DNA from: a virus
Virus record (IMG/VR): IMGVR_UViG_3300037337_000108
Location: 1 to 36,971 of that record
Strand: one strand, 5' to 3'
DNA: 36,971 bases
Positions 1 through 7,218 of the stretch are shown in pieces. How positions within the stretch are numbered: the first letter of the stretch is position 1; each line of letters begins with the position of its first letter. The notes under the pieces are model-generated. The model had not been told where the DNA came from, made no database searches, and saw only the letters and a list, made by a program, of their open reading frames with translations. Position numbers and translations under genes: made by a program.

Positions 1-214
1 AATTATAATAGCGAGTAATCAAATAGAGCAGAAACAAAAGAAGACCCTTGTTGGAAAAAACAGCACTAAGTGAGTACAAAAACTAAAGCTGAAAAAGAAG
101 CTTTGTAATTTCGCTTTATATAATCGAAAAATCAAAATTTCCATTTAACCAAAACGAAATTTCCACTTTTCAGCACAAACATACAAAACTTTAAACACAA
201 TTTAAACAACAATT
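1..214. other. Noncoding left flank, possible phage-end region
   Basis: No convincing reading frame is seen. The stretch is A/T-rich and lies beyond the terminator of the last phage gene. It contains two similar 12-mers 22 bp apart, CAAAATTTCCAT at 133-144 and CGAAATTTCCAC at 155-166. Read on the minus strand (outward) they resemble GCGGAAAATGTG at 36367-36378, which reads outward at the other end. Such inverted, repeated end sites would suit transposase binding, but similarity is modest and the terminal dinucleotides were not found. Confidence 0.3.
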
Positions 215-234
215 AAAGCCCCTTTCGGGGCTTT
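215..234 (-). terminator. Terminator closing the modification cassette
   Basis: Perfect 8-bp stem AAAGCCCC / GGGGCTTT with a TTTC loop, starting two bases past the stop codon of the formyltransferase gene. T-rich flanks on both sides could let it stop transcription in either direction; the run of T is better on the plus strand. Confidence 0.75.
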
Positions 235-235
235 T

Positions 236-898
236 TTAGCTACTTGCGGAAGCATTACGCTCAATCATCAATAAATCAGGTTTAAAAACATCCTTGACGT
301 CGGTATTAGGCTCAAAGGTGCTAAACTCCTTACGCTGTGGAATCTTCACGATGTTGCCGGCATGGATCTCCCGCAGGGTTCGCTCTATCAACCGCAACCC
401 CATAGCTTGCAACTCATGTTCCCACAGTATCTTTGCCGCCTTCTTTGGGTCAATACCATACAGCTTTGGGTCAATAAAGCAAATCTCCTGGTTAGCAATA
501 TCGCCACGATCTATCCCATTGTTGAGCCAAAACACCGTGCCACCTGTCACCGCATCGCGCATCCGCACCGCCCACTCAATAGACGAGCGTCCACGATGGC
601 GTGGCAACAAACTTGGGTGATAGCCAATCCACCCAAATTTTGCCTTATATCGCGTACGCTTGCCGATATAATCGAATGAATGAGCCGTTATACCTAAATC
701 TACATTATTAGGCATTGTGTCGCCGTTTAGCATTCCCGAAGGCACAATCGGAATTTCAAATATACGTGCTGTTTTACCGATATACTTATCGTCAAGCGCA
801 CAGCAAACACCAACCACTTCAACAAATTCTAAATTATTACACAAGTTCAACACCTGTTCGCCAAAATACTTTTGGCCACTTATAAAAACTCTAATCAT
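236..898 (-). CDS. Formyltransferase-fold enzyme of the modification cassette
   Basis: A 220-aa protein with the formyl_trans_N fold of methionyl-tRNA and GAR formyltransferases, which move a one-carbon unit from 10-formyl-tetrahydrofolate. The core is GWIGYHPSLLPRHRG (residues 89-103) followed by TGGTVFWLNNGIDRGDI (118-134). The catalytic His (H94) and Asp (D130) are present, but the usual Asn two residues before the His is Gly (G92). The C-terminal tRNA-binding domain of Fmt is absent, so initiator tRNA is an unlikely substrate. The start overlaps the acyltransferase stop by 8 nt, so the genes are probably co-translated. DNA here is visibly richer in GC than the tail genes. I infer that it supplies or transfers a one-carbon group in DNA-base modification; the substrate is unknown. 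Confidence 0.8.
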   Translation of the reverse strand: MIRVFISGQKYFGEQVLNLCNNLEFVEVVGVCCALDDKYIGKTARIFEIPIVPSGMLNGDTMPNNVDLGITAHSFDYIGKRTRYKAKFGWIGYHPSLLPRHRGRSSIEWAVRMRDAVTGGTVFWLNNGIDRGDIANQEICFIDPKLYGIDPKKAAKILWEHELQAMGLRLIERTLREIHAGNIVKIPQRKEFSTFEPNTDVKDVFKPDLLMIERNASASS

Positions 899-1319
899 TT
901 CCTAAATATTTAAAACTTTGAACCGCCCTAAAATGGCCACCATAACCGCAACCGGTTACACTCCCTTTTTTACCTGTTTTTACCATACTTGCATTACTTC
1001 TTTTTTTATTCGCGCCATAAAGCATCGCGCCAGTTTGTGTCCATTTTTGAGCGTTTCTCAAATAACCGCACAATTGAGGGTGTGACGTGTGAAAGAACGT
1101 GTGATACTTCCTTTGGCAACGTCCATTGCCCTCCAAGTGATATTGCATCACTTCATTTAAAAACGCCGTTCCAACTCCCGCGCCTTGCCACTCCGGCATA
1201 ACTACCAGTCGTGTCGCTCGATACGCATTTGCAGTAAACATCGGGCAAACCGCAACGTGAGCCACTAACTCACCATTTACCACACCGATAAAATATTCGG
1301 CAGCGGGTGGGTGTTTCAA
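891..1319 (-). CDS. Mom-like GNAT acyltransferase (5'-truncated in this frame)
   Basis: GNAT acyltransferase. The acyl-CoA pyrophosphate loop is RLVVMPEWQGAGVG (residues 37-50), followed by HTSHPQL (77-83), and the protein ends GGHFRAVQSFKYLG. This SHP...W...SF.Y.G pattern is that of acyltransferase domains fused to ABC ATPases (COG2401) and related to Mu Mom, which modifies adenine in phage DNA. TTG at 1319 is the first possible start by rule, but the frame stays open up to 1439. The added residues include KIDIFKVNGSYWKLFKEHYY, the conserved entry of this domain (W..F..HHYL), so real translation must begin upstream, probably by frameshift from the ATPase gene. It overlaps the formyltransferase gene by 8 nt. 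Confidence 0.8.
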   Translation of the reverse strand: MKHPPAAEYFIGVVNGELVAHVAVCPMFTANAYRATRLVVMPEWQGAGVGTAFLNEVMQYHLEGNGRCQRKYHTFFHTSHPQLCGYLRNAQKWTQTGAMLYGANKKRSNASMVKTGKKGSVTGCGYGGHFRAVQSFKYLGND

Positions 1320-1321
1320 AT

Positions 1322-2017
1322 CTAAATAATAATGCTCTTTAAAGAGCTTCCAATAACTTCCGTTGACTTTGAAAATATCAATTTTGATTTCAGGTCGCTT
1401 CCCGATTTCAATTTTTTTTTTAATACTTTGGTGTTTACGTCATACACCCAGTCTGGTTGAAGCCACTCGATAATATCATAATGGCACGATAATAAAACCA
1501 CTTTCTTTCCCTTGTTTTTCCTCCAATTCTTACCGAAGGCCAACGCGCCAACTTTCGCAATTTGTCGATCAATTACAGATGTAAATTCGTCAACCACCAC
1601 TTCATCTGGTGCATCAGAAACTAATCGAGCCAATCCAGCTCTAAACTGCTGACCGTTAGATAATGCATTGAACGGTCGTAGCCAAGAAGGAACATCACCA
1701 AGCCCAACCGATGCCAATGCTCCTGTAGCTTGATTAAAATCTCCAGTCGGCAAAATACAATCCACGATAGGCTTTGACGAATCCCAACCTTCATAAAGAT
1801 TGACTAATCTATCTTTGCCAAAAAATTGGCGCCCTAGCGATGTTTTACCACTTCCCGAAGTACCGACGATTAACCCGATACCCCAATCCATATCATCAAT
1901 CTCAATATTAAATTCCTGTGACCAGTTCGCGCCACTTTCGGCATTGAACAATGACTTTACTCTTTGAGCTCTGTAACTTTCAAACTCTTTACATGAATGA
2001 TTTACGTTAATTATCAT
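1322..2017 (-). CDS. ABC ATPase, COG2401 type, of the modification cassette
   Basis: ABC-class ATPase without membrane segments. Walker A is GTSGSGKT (52-59), the signature LSNGQ (119-123), Walker B VVVDE (140-144) followed by FTSVIDR, and the H-loop SCHYD (His 179). The phrases VVVDEFTSV.DR and SCHYDIIEWLQPDWVYD are characteristic of COG2401, where this ATPase is fused to a GNAT domain. Here frame 0 runs past residue 199 through an A10 tract and stops 30 residues later, while the GNAT sequence continues in -1. The gene starts inside the stop of a 45-aa gene (ATGA). It probably powers or gates DNA access for the acyltransferase; it is not a transporter component. Confidence 0.85.
   Translation of the reverse strand: MIINVNHSCKEFESYRAQRVKSLFNAESGANWSQEFNIEIDDMDWGIGLIVGTSGSGKTSLGRQFFGKDRLVNLYEGWDSSKPIVDCILPTGDFNQATGALASVGLGDVPSWLRPFNALSNGQQFRAGLARLVSDAPDEVVVDEFTSVIDRQIAKVGALAFGKNWRKNKGKKVVLLSCHYDIIEWLQPDWVYDVNTKVLKKKLKSGSDLKSKLIFSKSTEVIGSSLKSIII
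1412..1421 (-). other. A10 slippery tract joining ATPase and acyltransferase frames
   Basis: On the minus strand ten consecutive A follow TTATT... in the ATPase frame TTA AAA AAA AAA TTG. The acyltransferase frame is -1 relative to it (ATT AAA AAA AAA ATT). A AAA AAA is a well-known -1 heptamer, and homopolymers of this length also slip during transcription and replication. A shift here would give one protein of about 375 residues with the ABC-then-GNAT order of COG2401. The last about 30 residues of the ATPase read in frame 0 look like non-conserved filler. Confidence 0.7.
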
Positions 2018-2151
2018 ACTGTTACCACTTTTAACGTTAAACCCTCTTTTTGAAGCTTTTCAAAAATTTCTTTTTGCTCTTCCTCTGATTTACAAATCAC
2101 AATAACGCCGTATTGCTCTTTGTAATTAAAAACTTTCTTTTTAATTTCCAT
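2014..2151 (-). CDS. 45-aa protein at the head of the modification cassette
   Basis: Reads MEIKKKVFNYKEQYGVIVIC then KSEEEQKEIFEKLQKEGL and TLKVVTV. The predicted shape is beta-strand, long amphipathic helix, beta-strand. The stop overlaps the ATPase start (ATGA), so translation is coupled, and the start lies 40 nt after the pseudoknot element. My impression is that small proteins of this form accompany ABC/GNAT loci, but I cannot name a family. A regulatory or subunit role is inferred from position only. Even composition and tight coupling argue that it is real. Confidence 0.7.
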   Translation of the reverse strand: MEIKKKVFNYKEQYGVIVICKSEEEQKEIFEKLQKEGLTLKVVTV

Positions 2152-2190
2152 TCGATTTTTGATTAATGATTGATTATTCTATATTTGCAA

Positions 2191-2306
2191 TTCTCACGAT
2201 AATTTATAACATACTAAAGCCACAACATTAGAAGACCTATGTCCTCCAACGCTGTGGCTTTATGCTTAATTAAATTACCGTGAGAAGTTTTTAATTGTTG
2301 GAGGAC
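2191..2306 (-). ncRNA. Pseudoknot-capable leader of the modification cassette
   Basis: Three sets of complementary arms interlock. Arm A: TTCTCACGATAATTTA (2191-2206) pairs with TAAATTACCGTGAGAA (2271-2286), one mismatch in 16. Inside it, arm B: TAAAGCCACA (2215-2224) pairs with TGTGGCTTTA (2253-2262), 10/10. The loop of B holds GTCCTCCAAC (2241-2250), perfectly complementary to GTTGGAGGAC (2297-2306), which lies outside arm A. A nested hairpin whose loop pairs outside is a pseudoknot. Neighbouring genes are on the minus strand, so the RNA probably precedes the 45-aa gene. No U-run follows, so it is not a plain terminator. No known riboswitch or ribozyme class was recognised. Confidence 0.65.
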
Positions 2307-2337
2307 TATTTTTATTTCCCACCTCCCAGGAACTACA

Positions 2338-2709
2338 CTACACTAAATCATCGATACTCTTATAGCAATGATTTTTATCTATTTTATCCAAAATAAACGC
2401 AACCCCTTTTCCTAAACCATTCAAAGTATTATCCCTCTGATTTTTACCTAAAACACTACTTATCGTTTCCTTTCGTTTGCCAAATTCATAGCCGCTTGCG
2501 TGTTTTAAGCATAAATTAAATAAGTCTTTACACACGACATTACCCGATGCATCTATTGAAGTTGCAATACTTAAAAACTGCTCATCCAAACGCCTGAACG
2601 AAAACTTCCATTTTCGCTTGTATAGGTTAATGACAAAAGTCACCACCAAACCAAAAGGAAACAATATAAAAGCCATAAATAAGGCTACAAATGCTAAAGC
2701 TGTGCCCAT
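2338..2709 (-). CDS. Small membrane protein of unknown function
   Basis: A 123-aa protein with a strong N-terminal hydrophobic segment (about residues 2-28), then basic YKRKWKFSFRR and a soluble C-terminal part. This implies one membrane span with the bulk in the cytoplasm. The start overlaps the previous stop (TAATG), so it is the last gene of the tail-fibre operon. Not recognised; a membrane-acting accessory protein, such as one for lysis control or superinfection exclusion, is possible from topology and place. Confidence 0.65.
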   Translation of the reverse strand: MGTALAFVALFMAFILFPFGLVVTFVINLYKRKWKFSFRRLDEQFLSIATSIDASGNVVCKDLFNLCLKHASGYEFGKRKETISSVLGKNQRDNTLNGLGKGVAFILDKIDKNHCYKSIDDLV

Positions 2710-3068
2710 TAGTTATCGTTGTTTGTCGTTTTTTCCCAGTCAGCGGCCGTTGAAACATAAACCGGGTTCGTTTGCGTATCGAGCAATAAGCCGTCCTGAA
2801 CTTTTGCAAACTCCGTTTGCTTTTTTGTCATTCCTACATAGCTATTTATGCTCTCCAAATAATCACTCAAACTATTGAGTTGATCCCACGAACGAAAACA
2901 CTCCTTAGTGCCAATTAGAGTTGTGACATCGCCTTCTATGGCATAATCACAAACCGTATAATTGATGCCCGCTTCATTAACTTCCCAGCTTTTAACCGCT
3001 ATTTTTATGATTGCGCTTTTTTGCCCGTCCCGAACGTCGTATAATAATATTATTTTTGATTGTATCAT
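2709..3068 (-). CDS. Hypothetical protein after the fibre genes
   Basis: 119 aa, soluble, starting MIQSKIILLYDVRDGQ and ending in a polar Asn-rich tail. It has no recognised motif. It lies 4 nt after the fibre-tip gene and overlaps the next gene, so it belongs to the fibre operon. Fibre chaperones often sit here, but nothing in the sequence shows that role. Confidence 0.6.
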   Translation of the reverse strand: MIQSKIILLYDVRDGQKSAIIKIAVKSWEVNEAGINYTVCDYAIEGDVTTLIGTKECFRSWDQLNSLSDYLESINSYVGMTKKQTEFAKVQDGLLLDTQTNPVYVSTAADWEKTTNNDN

Positions 3069-3072
3069 TTTT

Positions 3073-3816
3073 TTAATTTATTGTACTTGTGATTATTCCC
3101 GCATTATTATAAAATTCAACCTTCCAATTTCTATTTATTAACTTTTGCAAGTTTATATCTATTCCGCCATTATCTACAGTTAAACAATCTTCGTGAGCTT
3201 TTATCAAGCCGTTATTAGCCATTGAACCATTAAAAAGACTTCCTCGTCCTCCGCTTGTTAACCTAGCAAATCTTTTTGTAACTCGTAAATCTATATAGGT
3301 CAATAAAGGTAAATTACTTAAACCGCCGTTTCCTGTGTTGTAATTACATAATGGTGCTTCAAATGTTTCTAATAATAAATTATTAATTATATCGCTGTTT
3401 CCGACGGATTGCTGGTTAATATTAATAGCATTTGGAAACAATAAGTTTTTAATTTTTGTGCCTACTATTTTTGGAAATCCGCCAAATGAAAAACTAGTCA
3501 GTCCATAAAGTTCTAAAACCGACAAATTTGAGGAACCATCAAATGTATTATTGCTTATTGCTTTAGCAAATTGACCATCGTCTTTATAATAAGTAATTGA
3601 TGTATCATTTCGAAACGCGGATGTCCCAACACCATAATTAGCTATAATCGTGCATTCAATATTTAACCCAATTACTTTGAAACCTTTGATAATAGATTGA
3701 TTTACCCCCAATCTTGTAGCCAATATTGCAGATGTGTTTATTGTAGCAGATACGCCTCCAATAAATAAATTAGGTTGCAACTTCACCCGCCCAAATATCG
3801 TTTTCCTGATTCTCAT
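3073..3816 (-). CDS. Tail-fibre tip or receptor-binding protein with LRR-like repeats
   Basis: 247 aa starting MRIRKTIFGRVKLQPNLFIGG. The middle contains degenerate BspA-type leucine-rich-like units, for example NLSVLELYGLTSFSFGGFP, KIKNLLFPNA and LLTYIDLRVTKRFA, a fold used in surface adhesins of Bacteroidota and their phages. It is the most distal structural gene of the tail cluster, and base composition here is richer in A/T than the baseplate genes, as expected for a fast-exchanging receptor-binding module. Host-surface binding is inferred. Confidence 0.6.
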   Translation of the reverse strand: MRIRKTIFGRVKLQPNLFIGGVSATINTSAILATRLGVNQSIIKGFKVIGLNIECTIIANYGVGTSAFRNDTSITYYKDDGQFAKAISNNTFDGSSNLSVLELYGLTSFSFGGFPKIVGTKIKNLLFPNAININQQSVGNSDIINNLLLETFEAPLCNYNTGNGGLSNLPLLTYIDLRVTKRFARLTSGGRGSLFNGSMANNGLIKAHEDCLTVDNGGIDINLQKLINRNWKVEFYNNAGIITSTIN

Positions 3817-3818
3817 AA

Positions 3819-4796
3819 TTACAGCCCAAATATTGAAATCTTATTAGAATCATTCGACCTTTGAATAAACGTAAAAATAGAATTTTGCGGAATTACCGCT
3901 CCGATATATGCACCAATAAACACCTTAGGGGCCGTGATGCCCATCGTAACACTAGCGGCTTCATCGACAATGCCCTCAAAGTTAAATCCAACCCGCAATC
4001 CAGCTGCAGGAATAGTCTGCGTAGTATTGGCCGAAAATGTAACCAACTTACCGTGCCACGCATCTTGCACCAAGCCGCTTGAATCCACATAAATTTGATT
4101 GTTAATCAATTGAAAAAAATCCAACTCATTATCTAAATTGGTTATTAGCGCATTAAGCGCAACATCCGCAAGATTTCTTGCAGTGCCTTCCGCGTTCAAT
4201 TCGGCTTTTAAATCAGAAAGGCTGCCGTCGTAACTTCCTTTTTCAGCTTTATTTTGATTTAAAAGCTTACCCATTTCAGCGGTCAACGCTTTCGTGGTTC
4301 CGCCCGTCGTTAGGTCATTGACCAATATGGTTGAAAGCGAAGTTTGAACTGTCTCAATTGCATCAATAATCTCCTGAACTGTGTCAAGATTGACGTTATC
4401 AGAAGCCAGCAATCCATTAATTCCGTTTATTTGGTTTTGCAAAATCTTCCCTTGCTCAGCCGTCAAAACCGCTTCAGTTCCGCCCGTAACCAAGTCATTG
4501 ACCGATTTCAAGTAACCAATTAAAATTTGACTAAATTCATTTAATGGTGCGTATCCATTCGCTTGACCTTTTTCACTTATACGCTGCAAATTTGCGTGCG
4601 CATTTGGGTCAATAACGTGGCTGTCAAACTGCGATTTTTCCGCTTTCGCGTTTAAAATCAGTTCCAATCCCGTAATTTTATTAGTCGGAATCGCCTCATC
4701 TTTATGCCAAAAGCTATCCATCCAAGCGTGAAATTGCGATTGTGTTGGTTTCAATCCAGTCAAAAACCAGTTCTTTATTGTTGCAAGTGCCGTCAT
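3819..4796 (-). CDS. Tail fibre protein
   Basis: 325 aa. The N-terminus (LKPTQSQFHAWMDSFWHKDEAIP) is a baseplate-attachment type sequence common in flavobacterial phage fibres. A repeated unit follows: DLVTGGTEAVLTAEQGKILQNQ and DLTTGGTTKALTAEMGKLLNQ. The C-terminus (FIGAYIGAVIPQNSIFTFIQRSNDS) resembles a beta-rich fibre end. It is coupled to the upstream fibre gene by a TAATG overlap. Confidence 0.75.
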   Translation of the reverse strand: MTALATIKNWFLTGLKPTQSQFHAWMDSFWHKDEAIPTNKITGLELILNAKAEKSQFDSHVIDPNAHANLQRISEKGQANGYAPLNEFSQILIGYLKSVNDLVTGGTEAVLTAEQGKILQNQINGINGLLASDNVNLDTVQEIIDAIETVQTSLSTILVNDLTTGGTTKALTAEMGKLLNQNKAEKGSYDGSLSDLKAELNAEGTARNLADVALNALITNLDNELDFFQLINNQIYVDSSGLVQDAWHGKLVTFSANTTQTIPAAGLRVGFNFEGIVDEAASVTMGITAPKVFIGAYIGAVIPQNSIFTFIQRSNDSNKISIFGL

Positions 4797-5608
4797 TAGG
4801 TAAGTGGTATTAAAATATATTCAAAACTTAAATTTTGTACAACCCCTGAAAGCTCACGAAGTGTTAATTTAAACGAGGTATTTGTTTTTTCGCGAATCAT
4901 GAAAATTACATCGTTATCAGAATCATAATTACTGCTTAACGACACCATCGTGCCAATTACCATATAATTATTAGTGCCAATGTCGGTAATAGTAACTGTG
5001 CGTATATTATCTGAGCCTGTTACGTCATTTACCGCAAAAGTATTCCGATGTAAAATAGTAACTACAGTTGGCCTATTTTTTAGAAAATCATCAGCACCAT
5101 TATTATTTTGATTCCAATCCGTTTGCACATTTACTTCCGCTCCTGCTGCAATACCGCTAACTTTTGTTGCAACGACAACAAAAGCATCAGCCAACGCGTC
5201 AAAAGCAGTTTGATCCGCTTTACCCAACAATCCAGCTGCAATGTCTTTCGTTGGAAATCCACGCTTGAAATCTGCCCATGTCATTGAGCCAGTTCCAACG
5301 CCAAACGTTAAGTATCGGGTTTTTACAACTGGATAAGAATTATTGTCCTTAAAAACTAGATTCGTGTTTTCCTCCACAATGATCACGGAAGCCTGAACCC
5401 CGCCGCCTCTAAATTCAAATACTTCGCCATTGACAAACACAACGCCATTCGTGACGCTTCCTCCAACGACATCACAACCGCTGATGATAGACTGATTGCC
5501 AGCCAAAGCACCAAGCGCGTTGAATATGGCAGCAGCCGTTTGCATACGTCCAAGAACCAATTGGTTCATTGGTAATCCGTTTAGTAAGCCAAAATTAATA
5601 CTGTTCAT
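4796..5608 (-). CDS. Proximal tail fibre or baseplate-attachment protein
   Basis: 270 aa. The central part VSGIAAGAEVNVQTDWNQNN plus GADDFLKNRP is a collar motif seen repeatedly in Bacteroidota phage fibres. The N-terminal 150 residues (MNSINFGLLNGLPMNQLVLG and GCDVVGGSVTNGVVFVNGEV) fit a baseplate-anchoring domain. It overlaps its neighbours by a few nt on both sides. Probably links baseplate to fibre. Confidence 0.65.
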   Translation of the reverse strand: MNSINFGLLNGLPMNQLVLGRMQTAAAIFNALGALAGNQSIISGCDVVGGSVTNGVVFVNGEVFEFRGGGVQASVIIVEENTNLVFKDNNSYPVVKTRYLTFGVGTGSMTWADFKRGFPTKDIAAGLLGKADQTAFDALADAFVVVATKVSGIAAGAEVNVQTDWNQNNNGADDFLKNRPTVVTILHRNTFAVNDVTGSDNIRTVTITDIGTNNYMVIGTMVSLSSNYDSDNDVIFMIREKTNTSFKLTLRELSGVVQNLSFEYILIPLT

Positions 5609-6072
5609 ATCTGAATAATTTTATAAGTTTTTCCAGCCAAAGTATAGAACTCAAGCGTAGCTATTATTTCATTTTCTTTTTGCAACCAAACGGCTGCGGG
5701 TACAAATACCACAAAGTCCACCTGTTCGCCTTGTGCTGTATAATCCAAATCTAAAAACATTGTGTCCAGAAAGAAGTCCAAATTTTCATCAGGTTGATAC
5801 AAATAATTTTCATCCAAAACAGGCACTTCATTAATGTAAATTCTGCGCAAATCATAGTCGGCAATGTCGTTGAGTGCTTTTCGCAAATAGCACTTTTGAC
5901 TGTTGTAGCTTATTTTGTTTAAGTTGAAATTACGCGTTCCAATCGTCCAATTGTAATGCAAACTTTCAACAGGCGAAACCAACGCTTTCACATAGCCAAA
6001 CAAAACAGGCTTACGCAAAAATGTTGGCAGCAGCAATAAAACAAGCCTATTAAAATCTACCTTATACCACAT
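5605..6072 (-). CDS. Baseplate protein in the Mu gp48 position
   Basis: 155 aa when started at ATG 6072 (MWYKVDFNRLVLLLLPTFLR); a longer frame begins 13 codons earlier but would overlap the preceding gene by 50 nt instead of 11. It contains paired aromatic-rich beta segments (YDLRRIYINEVPVLDENYLY). Mu, P2 and relatives place gp48/gpI tail proteins between the J-type protein and the fibres, which is this gene's place. The family is not recognised from sequence alone. Confidence 0.55.
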   Translation of the reverse strand: MWYKVDFNRLVLLLLPTFLRKPVLFGYVKALVSPVESLHYNWTIGTRNFNLNKISYNSQKCYLRKALNDIADYDLRRIYINEVPVLDENYLYQPDENLDFFLDTMFLDLDYTAQGEQVDFVVFVPAAVWLQKENEIIATLEFYTLAGKTYKIIQI

Positions 6073-6922
6073 AGCTAATAGTGTCAAAATTTGGAATAAC
6101 AAAATAACCACTTACTGGAACGGTCTTTACCGTAATTGGTTGAGCGGGTAAATAAGCAAGCGTACTGTTGTCATAAACCCGAGTTTCAGCATTCACAATA
6201 TTTGGAATTCGCACGCCGTCAACTGTTTTAATTTTTCTTTCCAAGTCAAATAAAACGAGTTCGCCATTAAAAGGCAATTCCTTCATATATTCCAAAATCG
6301 CATCTTCTACTGGAAAGTTTCCGTTTAAAATACTCATGCCTGAATCACTTAAAACAAGCGGATCTCGAAATATTTGTAACGTCAATAAGAGTTGATCAGG
6401 CAAATTGTTGATGACGGTATATTTCACGCCACAATCGGCAATTTCATCTATATAAGCATCAAAGGCGTTCTTTTCTGCCAAAGTTATCGGGCTCAATATC
6501 CCGCCTACTTCTTTCGCTATTTTTATAAACAACCGTCCCGCATTTGTCGTAACCGCCGCATATTTCACAATTCTTGAAGTTGCTATTTGTTCAGCTGTTA
6601 ATAACGAATTATCATAGCGGTCGGAATCTTCTATCAAATTATAACCATACTGGAATTCGAGTGCCTTGGTTCGGTACCAGCTTGGACGGTGCGGAAACCG
6701 CTCTTCGATAATGGTGGCGACTTCTTTTTTGTGCGTGTCGAAAATTTGTTCGAGTAAAAAAATAGAAAAAGACATCAAATCAAACCAAATGTTTTCTAAC
6801 GACAATAGCGAAAATTCAGTTTCAAACACAGCGCCTTGAACAAAGCCATAGCGAATTGCTAAAAGTTCATTATTCATAAATGAAGCCGTCATTTCCGTTT
6901 TTATTTCTTTTTTACTTCTCAT
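6062..6922 (-). CDS. Baseplate J-like wedge protein (Mu gp47 position)
   Basis: 286 aa. The second half has the layout of baseplate J/gp47 proteins: YAAVTTNAGRLFIKIAKEVG, then AFDAYIDEIADCGVKYTVIN, and LTLQIFRDPLVLSDSG. It follows LysM, gp25-like, spike and hub genes, the order of contractile-tail baseplates. It is shorter in the front half than classical J proteins. It starts inside the preceding stop (ATGA-type overlap). Role: wedge subunit joining hub to fibres. Confidence 0.6.
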   Translation of the reverse strand: MRSKKEIKTEMTASFMNNELLAIRYGFVQGAVFETEFSLLSLENIWFDLMSFSIFLLEQIFDTHKKEVATIIEERFPHRPSWYRTKALEFQYGYNLIEDSDRYDNSLLTAEQIATSRIVKYAAVTTNAGRLFIKIAKEVGGILSPITLAEKNAFDAYIDEIADCGVKYTVINNLPDQLLLTLQIFRDPLVLSDSGMSILNGNFPVEDAILEYMKELPFNGELVLFDLERKIKTVDGVRIPNIVNAETRVYDNSTLAYLPAQPITVKTVPVSGYFVIPNFDTISYVV

Positions 6923-7218
6923 TATCGTATTATAAATGTTTCTTCAATTGCCATCAAACCAATTCCAAAATCAATATTTATTATATTCTCATCATCAAAA
7001 GTGCTATTCGTGGCAATTTTTGTGTTTAAAAAATATTCCTTAATGCTGTTGCCTAAATATTCCGTTTCGCAAGGCGTCAATTCCGCGCCTACATTCAATT
7101 CGTCCGTAATAGACTTCCCGTTTTTTAACGCCAAATCAAAAGCCGCTAAAACACTGCCGCTTTCTTGCACCGCGATGTCAAACAAACTTTGTCCTTGATG
7201 TACAATTATATTACTCAT
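6922..7218 (-). CDS. LysM-like small baseplate protein
   Basis: 98 aa. The N-terminal IIVHQGQSLFDIAVQESGSV (4-23), continuing to LNVGAEL, fits a LysM-type beta-alpha-alpha-beta unit, as in gp53/LysM baseplate proteins of contractile tails. The C-terminal half lacks recognised motifs. It overlaps both the gp25-like gene and the J-like gene, suggesting equal production. Confidence 0.6.
   Translation of the reverse strand: MSNIIVHQGQSLFDIAVQESGSVLAAFDLALKNGKSITDELNVGAELTPCETEYLGNSIKEYFLNTKIATNSTFDDENIINIDFGIGLMAIEETFIIR

Noticed and set aside
236-898. Host methionyl-tRNA formyltransferase gene
   Set aside because: Too short, lacks the C-terminal tRNA-binding domain, lacks the catalytic Asn and is translationally coupled to the phage acyltransferase gene.
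1322-2017. ABC transporter ATPase
   Set aside because: No permease gene or membrane segments nearby, and signature phrases match COG2401 soluble ATPases instead.
2191-2306. Type III toxin-antitoxin RNA or known ribozyme
   Set aside because: No ToxN-like gene is adjacent and no tandem RNA repeats occur; the hammerhead, twister and pistol cores I know were not recognisable.
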